This document shows, piece after piece, positions 36,864 through 44,452 of a stretch of 64,000 nucleotides of DNA (position 1 is its first letter; every line of letters starts with the position of its first letter). The translations under genes and the position numbers were made by a program. Origin of the DNA: VRUE01 sp963837695 (GTDB lineage: Bacteria; Actinomycetota; Thermoleophilia; Solirubrobacterales; 70-9); NCBI GenBank assembly GCA_963837695.1, contig CAWINZ010000003.1, positions 248,001-312,000 on the forward strand, in the 5' to 3' direction. The notes under the pieces are model-generated. The model had not been told where the DNA came from. It made no database searches and was given only the letters and a program-made list of their open reading frames with translations.

Positions 36864-38327
36864 CTGGCCGTGGTTTTCGAAGCGCCGCCATGGTCAGCTT
36901 GCAGCCAGGTGTCACTTTCGATTCGAGATCTTCCAGGCCCTCGCGGCCTGCCGTTGCTCGGGAGCCTTCACAGGCTCGGCCTGCACAATGCTCACCTGGT
37001 TCTCGAGGAGTGGTGTGAGCGCTACGGGCCGCTGTACACCTTTCGCGCCGGGCCCCGCAGGATCGTCGTCGTCGGCGATCGCGAGGAGGCCAATGCGATT
37101 CTCCGCGACCGGCCGGAGGGCTTCAGGCGGGTGCGCGAGGTCGAGGTCGTCTTCAAGGAACTGGGCTTCCACGGGGTGTTCTCCTTCGAGGGGGAGGACT
37201 GGCGGCGCCAGCGGCGTCTCGCGGTGACCGCCCTGAACTCGAACCGCCTTCACTCCCACTTCTCGATCATCGGCACCGCCGCCGGGCGGTTGCGCCGCCG
37301 GCTCCAGGCCGCCGCGAGCTCGGGACAGTCGATCGAGATCCAGCGGGAGCTGACCTCCTACACCGTGGACATCACCACGGCGCTCGCGTTCGGCGTCGAC
37401 GTCAACACGCTCGAGCGGGGCGAGGACGAGCTGCAGCGCAACATCCAGTTCGCCTTCGAGATGCTCGGTCGCCGCGTCCTCTTCCCGGTTCCCTACTGGC
37501 GATGGGTCCAGCTTCCCGCCGACCGCAGGCTGAAGCGCGCGCTCGCCTCGCTCAAGGTTGCGGTCGGTCAATTCATCGACGAAGCGCGAGGACGGATCGA
37601 GGAACGCCCCGAGCTGCGCGAGGCGCCGACGAACTTCCTCGAGGCGATGCTTGCCGCGCAGGCGATCGACGGGAGCTTCAGCGATGAGGAGATACTCGGT
37701 AACACCCTCACGCTGCTGTTCGCCGGTGAGGACACCACTGCGCACTCCTTGGCTTGGACTCTCTGGTATCTGGCGAGGGAGCCGAAGGTCCAGGAGCGTT
37801 GGGCGCAGGAGGCCGCCGAGGTGCTCGGCGACGCACCCGTCCCCGCTGACCACGAGATGGCCGCTCGGTTTCCCTACGGCGAGGCCGTGCTGCGGGAGTC
37901 GATGCGCCTCAAGGCGGTGGCGCCGGCGTCGATGTACGAACCGCTCGCCGATACCGAGATCGCGGGCGTGCGAATCCCCGCGGGAACCCGCATCGCGATC
38001 CTCGCACGCCGGATCAACCGCGAGGCCGGCGGACCGGAGTTCGACCCCGGACGCTGGCTGGACGGCGACCGGGCCCCCGATCAGCGCTCGTTCCTGACCT
38101 TCGGCGCCGGGCCGCGGTTCTGTCCCGGAAGGAACCTTGCGATGCTCGAGGCCAACTGTGCGCTGGCCACGATCGGCCGGGGCTTCGAGCTGGAGCTGGA
38201 CGAGAGCGGAGGCGCCGTCGAGGAGTTCCTCGGCTTCGTGATGGTGCCACGGGGCCTGAAGGTGCGAGTGCGCGAGCGCCAGCCCGGCAAGGGCCTTTCG
38301 ACGGTCGGCTCCTCGGCAGCGTCGTGA
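36849..38327 (+). CDS. Cytochrome P450 monooxygenase
   Basis: 492-aa heme-thiolate oxygenase. The I-helix motif AGEDTTAHS is near residues 290-298, ExxR in ESMRLK, and the Cys-ligand loop FGAGPRFCPGRN near 417-428. The N-terminal DLPGPRGLPLLGS is the usual proline-rich start without a membrane anchor. The GTG at 36849 overlaps the LuxR-type gene's outer start; the GTG at 36909 is a better start if both genes have separate promoters. Substrate unknown; the family branch resembles bacterial fatty-acid or terpene P450s. No redox partner nearby. Confidence 0.92.
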   Translation: METGHLAVVFEAPPWSACSQVSLSIRDLPGPRGLPLLGSLHRLGLHNAHLVLEEWCERYGPLYTFRAGPRRIVVVGDREEANAILRDRPEGFRRVREVEVVFKELGFHGVFSFEGEDWRRQRRLAVTALNSNRLHSHFSIIGTAAGRLRRRLQAAASSGQSIEIQRELTSYTVDITTALAFGVDVNTLERGEDELQRNIQFAFEMLGRRVLFPVPYWRWVQLPADRRLKRALASLKVAVGQFIDEARGRIEERPELREAPTNFLEAMLAAQAIDGSFSDEEILGNTLTLLFAGEDTTAHSLAWTLWYLAREPKVQERWAQEAAEVLGDAPVPADHEMAARFPYGEAVLRESMRLKAVAPASMYEPLADTEIAGVRIPAGTRIAILARRINREAGGPEFDPGRWLDGDRAPDQRSFLTFGAGPRFCPGRNLAMLEANCALATIGRGFELELDESGGAVEEFLGFVMVPRGLKVRVRERQPGKGLSTVGSSAAS

Positions 38328-38493
38328 GCATGCCGACGCTCCACGCGTTCCCGAATCGAATGCATCGCCTTCGCCTTGCCGCGCTCGCAGCAGGAGGGTT
38401 CGTCCTCTTCCGGCTGTTCGCGGGAGGCTGCGAGTCGACGTGCGGTCGGGCGCGGGGCGCTGATCGCTCTTGAACCCCGCTATGCGGAGTTTT
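38328..38493. other. Gap with decayed att-flank sequence
   Basis: No gene supported. Near its right end lies a partial hairpin (ACCCCGC-TAT-GCGGAGT, about 38473-38491), in the same place as the terminator hairpins beside the other tRNA-Leu copies. Confidence 0.5.
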
Positions 38494-38494
38494 A

Positions 38495-38516
38495 GATGCG
38501 GCTGAATGGAGTCGAA
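38495..38516 (-). repeat. Short tRNA-Leu 3'-end copy (third att-like site)
   Basis: The 22-base block GATGCGGCTGAATGGAGTCG-AA is identical to the tRNA-Leu 3' end region (40804-40825). Sequence to its right diverges and belongs to a truncated gene. Confidence 0.8.
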
Positions 38517-38690
38517 GTCTTCGGCGGAGGGTGGCGAAGTGCCCCATCCCTTTTCAAGCTCGGCAATCGGCGTGATCGGCGGCTCAAGCGTCACGCCGCC
38601 CATCCGGTCGGGAACGACCTCGTAGCGACGGCCGTCGGTCACCACGAGTTCGCCAACGGCGAGATCCAGCTGCCTAACCCGAGAGGACAC
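38495..38690 (-). pseudogene. Truncated small gene cut at the att-like core
   Basis: From a GTG at 38690, about 57 codons look genuinely coding (LDLAVGELVVTDGRRYEVVP, then GGVTLEPPITPIAELEKGWG), then the frame runs into the tRNA-like core at 38516 and becomes nonsense. The beginning resembles small actinobacterial proteins of unknown function with an AbrB-like strand pattern; that assignment is weak. The 3' part seems to have been lost by recombination at the core. Confidence 0.45.
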
Positions 38691-38846
38691 CCGTTCGCTG
38701 GTAGTGCAGACAATTCAGCTACCCTGCATTGCGTGACGATCGGCAATTGGCAGGCGGTCGAGGGGCAAGACGCGTCCGTGCAGGCGATTCTCATTCGTCA
38801 TGTATCATCTTGGCCATCCCGCCTCCCTTTGGGGGGCTTTGGAATC
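38691..38846. other. Leader region before the NYN gene
   Basis: No separate gene. An in-frame ATG at 38800 could start a longer N-terminus or a leader that runs straight into the NYN coding sequence. The stretch 38821-38837 can form a stem GCCTCCC-TTT-GGGGGGC, adjacent to the terminator hairpin. Confidence 0.5.
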
Positions 38847-38873
38847 GGGTCCCATTGGGACCCTTTTTCTTTT
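38847..38873 (+). terminator. Rho-independent terminator-like hairpin in front of NYN gene
   Basis: GGGTCCC-ATT-GGGACCC followed by TTTTTCTTTT, ending 4 bases before the NYN start codon. Together with the hairpin at 38821-38837 it looks like an attenuator. Confidence 0.75.
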
Positions 38874-38877
38874 CATC

Positions 38878-39567
38878 ATGCCGAGTCAGCCAAATAGCGT
38901 CGCGGCGTTTATCGATGTCGGCTTTCTCACCGCCGAGGGAGCGCGGACCCTGCAAGCGCCTCGTCGCGCGGTCAAGCCAAACGCGCAGGGTTGCGTCGAT
39001 TGGATTCGCGGCCACTTCGCCGATGATCTCGGCTCGCGGTTCCTTCGCGTCTATTGGTATGACGGTGCCTTTGATCCGCGAGACCATCGCTACGAGTCGC
39101 AGCGACGCTATTTCGATGCCATCGGTTCAACTCCGGGCATCCAGCTCAGGCTGGGCCATCTCCAGGAGATCAAACCGCGCTGGCAGCACGCCTTGCGGAA
39201 AGCTCTGGACGCGTGTGGCGTTGACGAGGATCAGTTCGGCCAGCACTTCTCGATGCGGCCCGAGGTTCGTCAGAAGGGTGTCGACACGCGTTTGACCCTC
39301 GACCTCGTTCGCCTCGCACAGCGCCGCGTATACGACACGGCGCTGCTTCTCGCGGGGGATCGCGACCTTGCCGAGCCCGTTCGCGTTGCTCAGGACGAGG
39401 GCGCTCTCGTCACGTTGGCTGCACCACTTCGGGCTGGAATTGCAAGCGAGCTACGGCAACTCGTGGATCTCCATGTCAAGCTGGATGCTGAGGACCTACG
39501 CACAATGCTCAACGTGCGCGAGCCGGATACCGAGGAACCCGCTAACCGATCAACCACAGTCCGTTGA
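38878..39567 (+). CDS. NYN-domain (PIN-like) nuclease protein
   Basis: 229-aa protein of the NYN/LabA (DUF88) group, predicted RNA-cutting fold. Metal-site Asp candidates: VAAFIDVGFL near residue 12, KGVDTRLTLDLVRLA, and LLLAGDRDLAEPV. ATG 38878 was chosen because it starts the first strand and lies directly after a terminator hairpin. It sits alone between att copies, so it may be a defence or regulation gene of the integrated element (inference). Confidence 0.85.
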   Translation: MPSQPNSVAAFIDVGFLTAEGARTLQAPRRAVKPNAQGCVDWIRGHFADDLGSRFLRVYWYDGAFDPRDHRYESQRRYFDAIGSTPGIQLRLGHLQEIKPRWQHALRKALDACGVDEDQFGQHFSMRPEVRQKGVDTRLTLDLVRLAQRRVYDTALLLAGDRDLAEPVRVAQDEGALVTLAAPLRAGIASELRQLVDLHVKLDAEDLRTMLNVREPDTEEPANRSTTVR

Positions 39568-39820
39568 GCGCCCCAGTGGATCGCATCGCCATAGAAGATC
39601 GTGGAGAGCGTGTGCTGCGGTGACATGTGGACTCGATCTGGATGCCACCCGCTGTTTTCGGCGGTGCCCTCCCGAATCAGGTCCAGTTCGGGGGCGCGGG
39701 CCTCGTCTCAGGCCGGTTGTTCGACAGCTATCAGTCGCAGTCGTCGGTGATGTGAAACAGGCCGCGCTGATCCGTCCTGACCGCGCGCAGCTTTTCCCGT
39801 AGCTCGGCAGCCGACATGCC
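39568..39820. other. Gap between NYN gene and integrase remnant
   Basis: I see no gene. Probably the lost N-terminal portion of the integrase, degraded beyond recognition. Confidence 0.45.
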
Positions 39821-40388
39821 ATGGAAGCTGAGGTTGCCGCCGCACGGCTGCCGGCCGCCCTGCCGGGCTCCGACCGGCCGACTTGGGCCACGGCGTTCTA
39901 CGCGGGCCTGCGACGCGGCGAGTTGCAGGCGCTCAGATGCTGCGACATCGACCTCGTGCGCGCTGAGTTCGCCGTACAGCGCTCCTGGGACCAGCACGAG
40001 GGGCCGATCTCGCCGAAGTCGAGAGCCAGCGTTCGGACCGTGCCGATTCTCGCTGTGCTGCGCGGCCACCTTGAAGCCGCGTCTGGGAGGACGCCAACGC
40101 CATCGAGCGGGAGAAAGCGGCTGCTGGTGGGCGCGAGCCCGTCCTGGTGTCGCCGATGACGCTCCACGAGTGCCGCCATACCTTCGCCTCGTTGCTGATC
40201 GACGCTGGCGTCAACGCCAAGGCGACTCAGGAGTTCATGGGCCACGGGACCATCGAGGAGACCTTCAACCGCTACGGCCATCTGATGCCCGGTGCTCGCG
40301 ACCACGCGCGGGAGTCGTGGATGCCTACATGGACTCCTTGACGCGTAAGAGCAAGCGGAAAAAGACACGTCAGCTGCGTAGCAGTTGA
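39821..40388 (+). pseudogene. Tyrosine recombinase/integrase remnant with frameshifts
   Basis: Only the catalytic half remains, split over frames. Frame one has the box I Arg (YAGLRRGELQAL) and CDIDLVRAEFAVQRSW. It then shifts near 40130 to a frame with LHECRHTFASLLIDAG (H-x-x-R) and FNRYGHLMPGAR (catalytic Tyr). A second shift near 40310 leads to VVDAYMDSL and a basic tail ending at 40388. The N-terminal core-binding domain is missing. It lies between the cargo and tRNA-Leu, as expected of the integrase that used this tRNA. Confidence 0.88.
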
Positions 40389-40401
40389 CTAGGCCGGGGT
40401 C

Positions 40402-40429
40402 CAGGGGGGCGGCTATGAGCCCCCCTGGG
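40402..40429 (+). terminator. Hairpin after the integrase remnant
   Basis: Perfect 10-bp stem CCAGGGGGGC/GCCCCCCTGG with an 8-base loop, 13 bases past the remnant's stop. Confidence 0.6.
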
Positions 40430-40779
40430 CGTTTGAACCGTCGTTACGACCTCGATCTATATGAAGGCATGAACTAACAAAGGGAGCATCGCTCACTTTT
40501 TTGGTCAATCGCGCGACGACGGGAGAGCGGTTGCGGCTGATCGTTCGGGTACTACATCCGGGTTGGCTACCGGCCCCCGGTTTCCATCGGTGAAAGGCCC
40601 GACCTGCTTCGCACAACCGACATGGGCTTTCGGCATCTGCGGATCACCGTCGACTATGTGCGACAAGTTTTTCGTCGCGACCGGACGTCAACCGAAAGGC
40701 GCGGCGTGAGCGCGGACTGGCGCACCAACTGGCGCACGAGCCGGAATCGAGCGGAGGCGCTGATCGCCGTCCAACGCAG
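40430..40779. other. Gap between integrase remnant and tRNA-Leu
   Basis: No gene supported. It contains the 27-base block at 40714-40740 (two ACTGGCGCAC units) that is repeated at 29581-29607. Confidence 0.5.
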
Positions 40780-40801
40780 AAACCCCCGATTTCCGGGGTT
40801 T
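40780..40801 (-). terminator. tRNA-Leu terminator hairpin
   Basis: AAACCCC/GGGGTTT stem with an 8-base interior, starting 4 bases beyond the tRNA 3' end on the minus strand. Confidence 0.65.
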
Positions 40802-40805
40802 CCGA

Positions 40806-40891
40806 TGCGGCTGAATGGAGTCGAACCATCACGCCCCGTAAAGGGCACAAGCCCCTCAAGCTTGCGCGTCTACCAGTTCCGCCACAGCCGC
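40806..40891 (-). tRNA. tRNA-Leu (anticodon GAG)
   Basis: 86-nt class II tRNA. Acceptor stem GCGGCTG/CAGCCGC with discriminator A, anticodon stem CAAGC/GCTTG around loop TTGAGGG (anticodon GAG, reads CUC and CUU), long variable arm GCCC-TTTAC-GGGGC, and T-loop GGTTCGACTCC. CCA is not encoded. It is the integration target of the element(s) to its left. Confidence 0.96.
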
Positions 40892-41001
40892 GTGGGGATT
40901 GCGATTCTAGATGTTTGGCGATGACGGGGCTTGCGGTGTCGTGGGCGGGACGCTGCGCGGGCGGGTTTGGCTTGCACGCGTCCGGATCGGGCGGTACGCT
41001 G

Positions 41002-41015
41002 CGAACAAGTGTTCG
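41002..41015. promoter_or_regulatory. LexA (SOS) box
   Basis: CGAAC-AAGT-GTTCG matches the Gram-positive/actinobacterial SOS box exactly. It lies 42 bases before the lexA start, so lexA is autoregulated. Confidence 0.9.
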
Positions 41016-41056
41016 AACGCCTTCGCTTGTTTGACGACGACGAGGAGGATTGCTCG

Positions 41057-41671
41057 GTGGACCTGGACCTGACCAAGAGGCAGAAGGAGATCTTCGACTT
41101 CATCCGCCGCTACGCGGAGAAAACCGGCTATCCGCCGACCGTTCGCGAGATCGGCAAGGCGGTTGGGCTGCACTCCTCCTCGACCGTGCACGCGCACCTC
41201 GCCAACCTCGAGAAGATCGGGCTGCTGCGCCGCGACCCGTCAAAGCCGCGCGCGATCGAGCTGCTCATCGACAAGGCGAAGAAGACGATCAGGCCCGACC
41301 AGTCGGGCCTGCCGCTGCTCGGCCACGTCGCCGCCGGCGCGCCGATCCTGGCCGAAGAGAACATCGAGGAATACATCGAGATCCCCGACGTGGTCGGTGG
41401 CGAGGAAGGCGACTATGTCCTCCGCGTCCGCGGCGAAAGCATGAAGGAAGCGGGCATCTTCGAGGCCGACTACGTCATCGTCCGGCCGACCGACGACGCG
41501 ACCGACGGCGAGATCGTCGTCGCTCTGATCGGCGAGGAGGCGACGGTCAAGCGATTCTTCCGGGAATCCGACCACATCCGCCTGCAGCCCGAGAACGAGA
41601 CGATGGAGCCGATCCGCAGCGCCGAGGTGTCCGTCATCGGGCGGGTCATCGGCGTAGTAAGAAAAGTTTGA
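41057..41671 (+). CDS. lexA: SOS repressor LexA
   Basis: 204-aa repressor. N-terminal winged helix-turn-helix (LTKRQKEIFDFIRRYAEKTG, then REIGKAVGLHSSSTVHAHL), Ala-Gly self-cleavage site in GHVAAGAPI, and the Ser/Lys dyad in RGESMKEAGI and EATVKRFF. The GTG at 41057 has a GAGGAGG 8-10 bases upstream and starts just before the DNA-binding domain. On DNA damage RecA-filament contact triggers self-cleavage and release of SOS genes. Confidence 0.97.
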   Translation: MDLDLTKRQKEIFDFIRRYAEKTGYPPTVREIGKAVGLHSSSTVHAHLANLEKIGLLRRDPSKPRAIELLIDKAKKTIRPDQSGLPLLGHVAAGAPILAEENIEEYIEIPDVVGGEEGDYVLRVRGESMKEAGIFEADYVIVRPTDDATDGEIVVALIGEEATVKRFFRESDHIRLQPENETMEPIRSAEVSVIGRVIGVVRKV

Positions 41672-41677
41672 CGCGGC

Positions 41678-42502
41678 CTAGGGCCACTTCCCCGACTCGA
41701 TGAGTCGCTTGTAGCGCCGCTGTCGTCGCCGCGCGTCGCGCATAACCAGCGGCAGCAGTCGCAGGGCGAGGCGGGGGAAGAGATCGAAGAGGCGCAGTAG
41801 CGGACCGCGCCAGCGTGGCAACACGAGCAGCGGCCGCGGGCGTTCGGTCAGCCTGCCGACCGCGGTCGCAACCTCCCCTGGGGTGAGCAGCTGGCCGGAG
41901 AAGGAGCCGGCCGCCGCGGGGTCGTCGAGCTTGTCCTCGAGCATCGGCGTCCAGATGCCGTCGGGGCAGACGGCGGAGAGCTGCACGCCCGATACTCCGG
42001 ACCGGCGCAGGTCGAAGAGGGTGCCGAGGGTGAAGGCCATCGCCGCGTGCTTGCTCGCCGAGTAGTTCACCTCTCCCGGCGCCGCGACGAGTCCCGCCAA
42101 CGAGATCACGTTGATCACGTGGCCACGTCCAACGGGCAGCATCTTCTCCAGCGCGGCGACCGTGCCGTTCATCGTCCCCAGTGCGTTGACGTCGAGCATC
42201 GCTCGGCGCGTCGCCTCGCCCCGTTCCCATGACTGGCCGGTGACCAGAACGCCGGCGTTGTTGACCCAGAGATCCAGCGTTCCTGACCTGGTCGCGGCGA
42301 CCGTCGCGATCGCGCGGCAAGCCTCTTGATCGGTGACGTCGAGCTCGGAGGAGCTGGCGCCCGCGCCGATCTCAGCCGCGGTCGCCGCCGCGGCGTCGGC
42401 GTCGATATCGGTGGCCTGGACCAGGTACCCGCGGCCGGCGAGATCGAGGGCGATCGCACGGCCGAGGCCACCGCCCGCTCCCGTGACGACGGCTACCGGC
42501 AT
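41678..42502 (-). CDS. SDR family oxidoreductase
   Basis: 274-aa short-chain dehydrogenase. Cofactor motif TGAGGGLG at residues 7-14, NNAG in LWVNNAGVL, and catalytic Ser/Tyr/Lys in ISLAG and NYSASKHAA. The C-terminal 50 residues are basic with hydrophobic stretches (LLRLFDLFPRLALRLLPLVM), as in membrane-associated SDRs acting on lipids. It converges with lexA with 6 bases between the stops. Substrate unknown. Confidence 0.88.
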   Translation of the reverse strand: MPVAVVTGAGGGLGRAIALDLAGRGYLVQATDIDADAAAATAAEIGAGASSSELDVTDQEACRAIATVAATRSGTLDLWVNNAGVLVTGQSWERGEATRRAMLDVNALGTMNGTVAALEKMLPVGRGHVINVISLAGLVAAPGEVNYSASKHAAMAFTLGTLFDLRRSGVSGVQLSAVCPDGIWTPMLEDKLDDPAAAGSFSGQLLTPGEVATAVGRLTERPRPLLVLPRWRGPLLRLFDLFPRLALRLLPLVMRDARRRQRRYKRLIESGKWP

Positions 42503-42561
42503 GGTGGGCAGGATATTCGATGCAATTGTCGCGAGCGGGGAGCCGACGGGCTACCATTGCC

Positions 42562-42928
42562 GTGCGGGCCGAGCGACCGCGGGGGGAGAGACAACCCCTC
42601 GAGGAAAGTCCGGACACCATAGGGCAAGGCGGTGGGTAACTCCCACCCGGGGAAACCCGCGGGAAAGTGCTACAGAAACATACGGCCGATGGCGCAGCCA
42701 CACGTGAGTTGCGTACAGGCAAAGGTGAAATGGTGCGGTAAGAGCGCACCGGCGCCGCGGTGACGCGGCGGCCAGGCAAACCCCGCCCGGTGCAAGGCCA
42801 AACAGGATCGTCGACCCAGCCCGGTGAGATCCAGGTAGGCCGCAGGACCGCTTCGGCGGCCCTTCGGGACCTCGGTCCCGATGAGATAGATGGTCGCTCT
42901 TGACAGGATCCGGCTTATAGGTCCGCTA
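42562..42928 (+). ncRNA. rnpB: RNase P RNA, bacterial class A
   Basis: Conserved core elements are present in order: GAGGAAAGTCCGGAC (42601-42615), the CAGAAA/ACAGGCAAAGGTGAAA region, GGTAAGAGCGCACC, and near the 3' end ATGAGATAGATGG and ACAGGATCCGGCTTATAG. GCGGGCC (42564-42570) pairs with GGTCCGC (42920-42926) as P1. It trims the 5' leaders of pre-tRNAs. Exact ends are set from P1 and may be off by a few bases. Confidence 0.95.
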
Positions 42929-42929
42929 C

Positions 42930-42957
42930 GGAAAGGCCCCCGAAAGGGGGCCTTTCC
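42930..42957 (+). terminator. rnpB terminator
   Basis: GGAAAGGCCCCC-GAAA-GGGGGCCTTTCC, a perfect 12-bp stem with a GAAA loop, directly after rnpB. Confidence 0.9.
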
Positions 42958-42979
42958 AACCTCTGCATGATTTTCTGTC

Positions 42980-42993
42980 TTAGCGTTTGCTAA
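42980..42993. promoter_or_regulatory. Inverted repeat upstream of the riboswitch
   Basis: TTAGC-GTTT-GCTAA, perfect 5-bp arms in an AT-rich stretch, probably within the promoter of the RlpA-like gene. Possible regulator site. Confidence 0.35.
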
Positions 42994-43002
42994 CGTGCCG
43001 CC

Positions 43003-43132
43003 AACTTCCGCTGAATCTCCGCCACATATCGCGGGGAGCGGGGGACCCACAAGTTGGGGCGAATCGCCGGCTTTTGCCGCGTAGCGCAGCTCTTTCAGCG
43101 CGAGCCCGTCAGCTAACCCCGTAAGCGTTCGA
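43003..43132 (+). promoter_or_regulatory. c-di-AMP riboswitch (ydaO-yuaA class)
   Basis: Matches the class at its most conserved blocks: CCGCTGAATCTC at the 5' side, GAGCGGGGGACCCA (about 43048-43061), GGGGCGAATC, and GAGCCCGTCAGCTAACC followed by GTAAGCG at the 3' side. The closing helix ends about 10 bases before the RlpA-like start codon and no terminator separates them, so control is probably at translation. Actinobacterial members usually regulate cell-wall hydrolases. Confidence 0.92.
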
Positions 43133-43139
43133 AAGAGCT

Positions 43140-43634
43140 ATGAAGACAAACGCAAACCGCCCCTGGCGGAAAACCCCACTTTGGAGTGCCCTGCCGCTTT
43201 TCGCGGCTGTGCTCGCCCTGTTCGCGGCACCCGCCCAGGCGACCACGGGCGGGGCCTCGGCCGTCGCCGCGCCGGGAGCGCAGCCGGGAAGCGAAGTCGT
43301 CTTTGCTCCGATGCGGTGGGCCGGCGCGACCTGGTACGGCCCCGGCCTCTACGGTCGCCACACCGCCTGCGGTCAGCTGCTCGGCCCCAACACGATCGGT
43401 GTCGCCCACCGCAGCCTTCCCTGTGGCGCCGCGGTCAAGTTCGTCTATCACGGCCACGCGCTTGTCACGCGGGTGATCGACCGCGGTCCATATAGCCGCG
43501 GCAATGCCTGGGATCTGACGCAGGCCGCCGCGCGGGTCCTGCAATTCGAAAAGTCCGGCGCCGATCGGCTTCGCTTTGCCGTCTCGGTCGAATACGCGGG
43601 AGGCTGGCGTTCGACCGGCCACGCCGGCCGCTGA
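43140..43634 (+). CDS. Secreted RlpA-like double-psi beta-barrel protein
   Basis: 164-aa exported protein: signal peptide (about 1-35, ending APAQA) and a C-terminal double-psi beta-barrel (about 60-155) with ATWYGPGLYGRHTACGQ, HRSLPCGAAVKF and VIDRGPYSRGNAWDLT. The DRGPY motif and conserved Asp fit RlpA/expansin-like or Rpf-associated peptidoglycan-acting proteins. It sits behind a c-di-AMP riboswitch, linking cell-wall remodelling to c-di-AMP. Confidence 0.9.
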   Translation: MKTNANRPWRKTPLWSALPLFAAVLALFAAPAQATTGGASAVAAPGAQPGSEVVFAPMRWAGATWYGPGLYGRHTACGQLLGPNTIGVAHRSLPCGAAVKFVYHGHALVTRVIDRGPYSRGNAWDLTQAAARVLQFEKSGADRLRFAVSVEYAGGWRSTGHAGR

Positions 43635-43696
43635 CGGCCGCTCCTCCGGCTAATCTTTCCCTCCCAGCAGGACTTTTCTACGAGAGGAGCACGGGC

Positions 43697-44425
43697 ATGT
43701 CGAGGTTTTTCCAGAAGGCCGGGGTCGCCGATCGGCTCCCGGGACACGGTCGATTTGCCGCGCTTGCCGCTCTGTCCGGGTGCCTGCTTGCACTCGTCCT
43801 GATGGTCGCCGGCGCCGGCGCCGCGACCAACTCGCGGACCACCGTTGTGCTGGGAAGCACCGCGACCGTGCCCGACCCCTCCTGCCCGAACCTGCCCTGC
43901 CAGGCGGTTGGAAGCGTCACCGGCTTCCAGGTCAGCACCGACCAGGGGGGCCTTCCGTTCAATGTGAGGCGCAGCGGCAAGGTGAAGGCGTGGACGCTGA
44001 CGCTCGCCGAGCCGACCAGCAAGCAACGCTCGTTCTTCAACGGCTTCTTCGGCACGCCGCCCGAGGCGCGGCTGGCGATCCTGCGCCGGGTCCCAGCCAC
44101 CGAGCCGCCGCGGTACAACCTGCGCAGACAGGGTTCGATCCACGTGCTCAGCCCCTACCTCGGCCAGACGGTCAAGTTCGGCGCCAACCTGAAGGTCGAA
44201 AAGGGCGACATAGTCGGCATCACGATCCCAACCTGGGCCCCGGCCTTCGCCCAAAACCTCTCGTCGAAAAACGCCTGGCGCGCCAGTCGCGAAGTCGGCA
44301 AATGCACCAACACCACCGACGTCCGCCAAGGCCAGCCCCAGCAAAAGATCGGCACCCGAGCCACCTACGGCTGCCGCTACAGCACCGCTCGCCTGCTCTA
44401 CACGGCTACGGTGGTCGAGGACTGA
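43697..44425 (+). CDS. Secreted protein of unknown function
   Basis: 242-aa protein with a signal peptide (hydrophobic 20-43, ending GAGA-AT). The mature part holds Cys pairs (PDPSCPNLPCQ and GKCTN...GCRYS) and looks beta-rich. I recognise no named domain; similar proteins are common in Thermoleophilia genomes (recollection, unchecked). A GAGAGGAGCA lies before the ATG. Convergent with the AhpD-like gene across a perfect palindrome. Confidence 0.75.
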   Translation: MSRFFQKAGVADRLPGHGRFAALAALSGCLLALVLMVAGAGAATNSRTTVVLGSTATVPDPSCPNLPCQAVGSVTGFQVSTDQGGLPFNVRRSGKVKAWTLTLAEPTSKQRSFFNGFFGTPPEARLAILRRVPATEPPRYNLRRQGSIHVLSPYLGQTVKFGANLKVEKGDIVGITIPTWAPAFAQNLSSKNAWRASREVGKCTNTTDVRQGQPQQKIGTRATYGCRYSTARLLYTATVVED

Positions 44426-44426
44426 G

Positions 44427-44452
44427 CCCTCAGCGGCCTAGGCCGCTGAGGG
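44427..44452. terminator. Perfect palindrome, bidirectional terminator candidate
   Basis: CCCTCAGCGGCC-TA-GGCCGCTGAGGG, two perfect 12-base arms, just past the secreted-protein stop and overlapping the 3' end of the convergent AhpD-like gene. Confidence 0.65.

Larger units (their letters stand above)
29673..40891. mobile_element. Integrated element(s) at tRNA-Leu, partly decayed
   Basis: Bounded on the right by intact tRNA-Leu(GAG) and on the left by a copy of its 3' half, with a third short copy at 38495-38516. Contents: cyclase-ATPase-SCP2 regulator, LuxR-type ATPase, P450, truncated small gene, NYN protein and a frameshifted integrase. Three att-like copies suggest two elements stacked in tandem (29.7-38.5 and 38.5-40.8 kb). 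No conjugation or phage structural genes are present. Confidence 0.65.

Noticed and set aside
36912..38690. 592-codon minus-strand frame across the P450 gene
   Set aside because: Only its first 57 or so codons (38690 down to the att-like core) look coding; the rest is antisense of the P450.
39731..39817. 28-codon minus-strand frame beginning MSAAELREKL
   Set aside because: Too short and without context; cannot be separated from chance.
29673..40891. Prophage or conjugative element
   Set aside because: No structural, packaging, relaxase or transfer genes; only an integrase remnant and att-like repeats.
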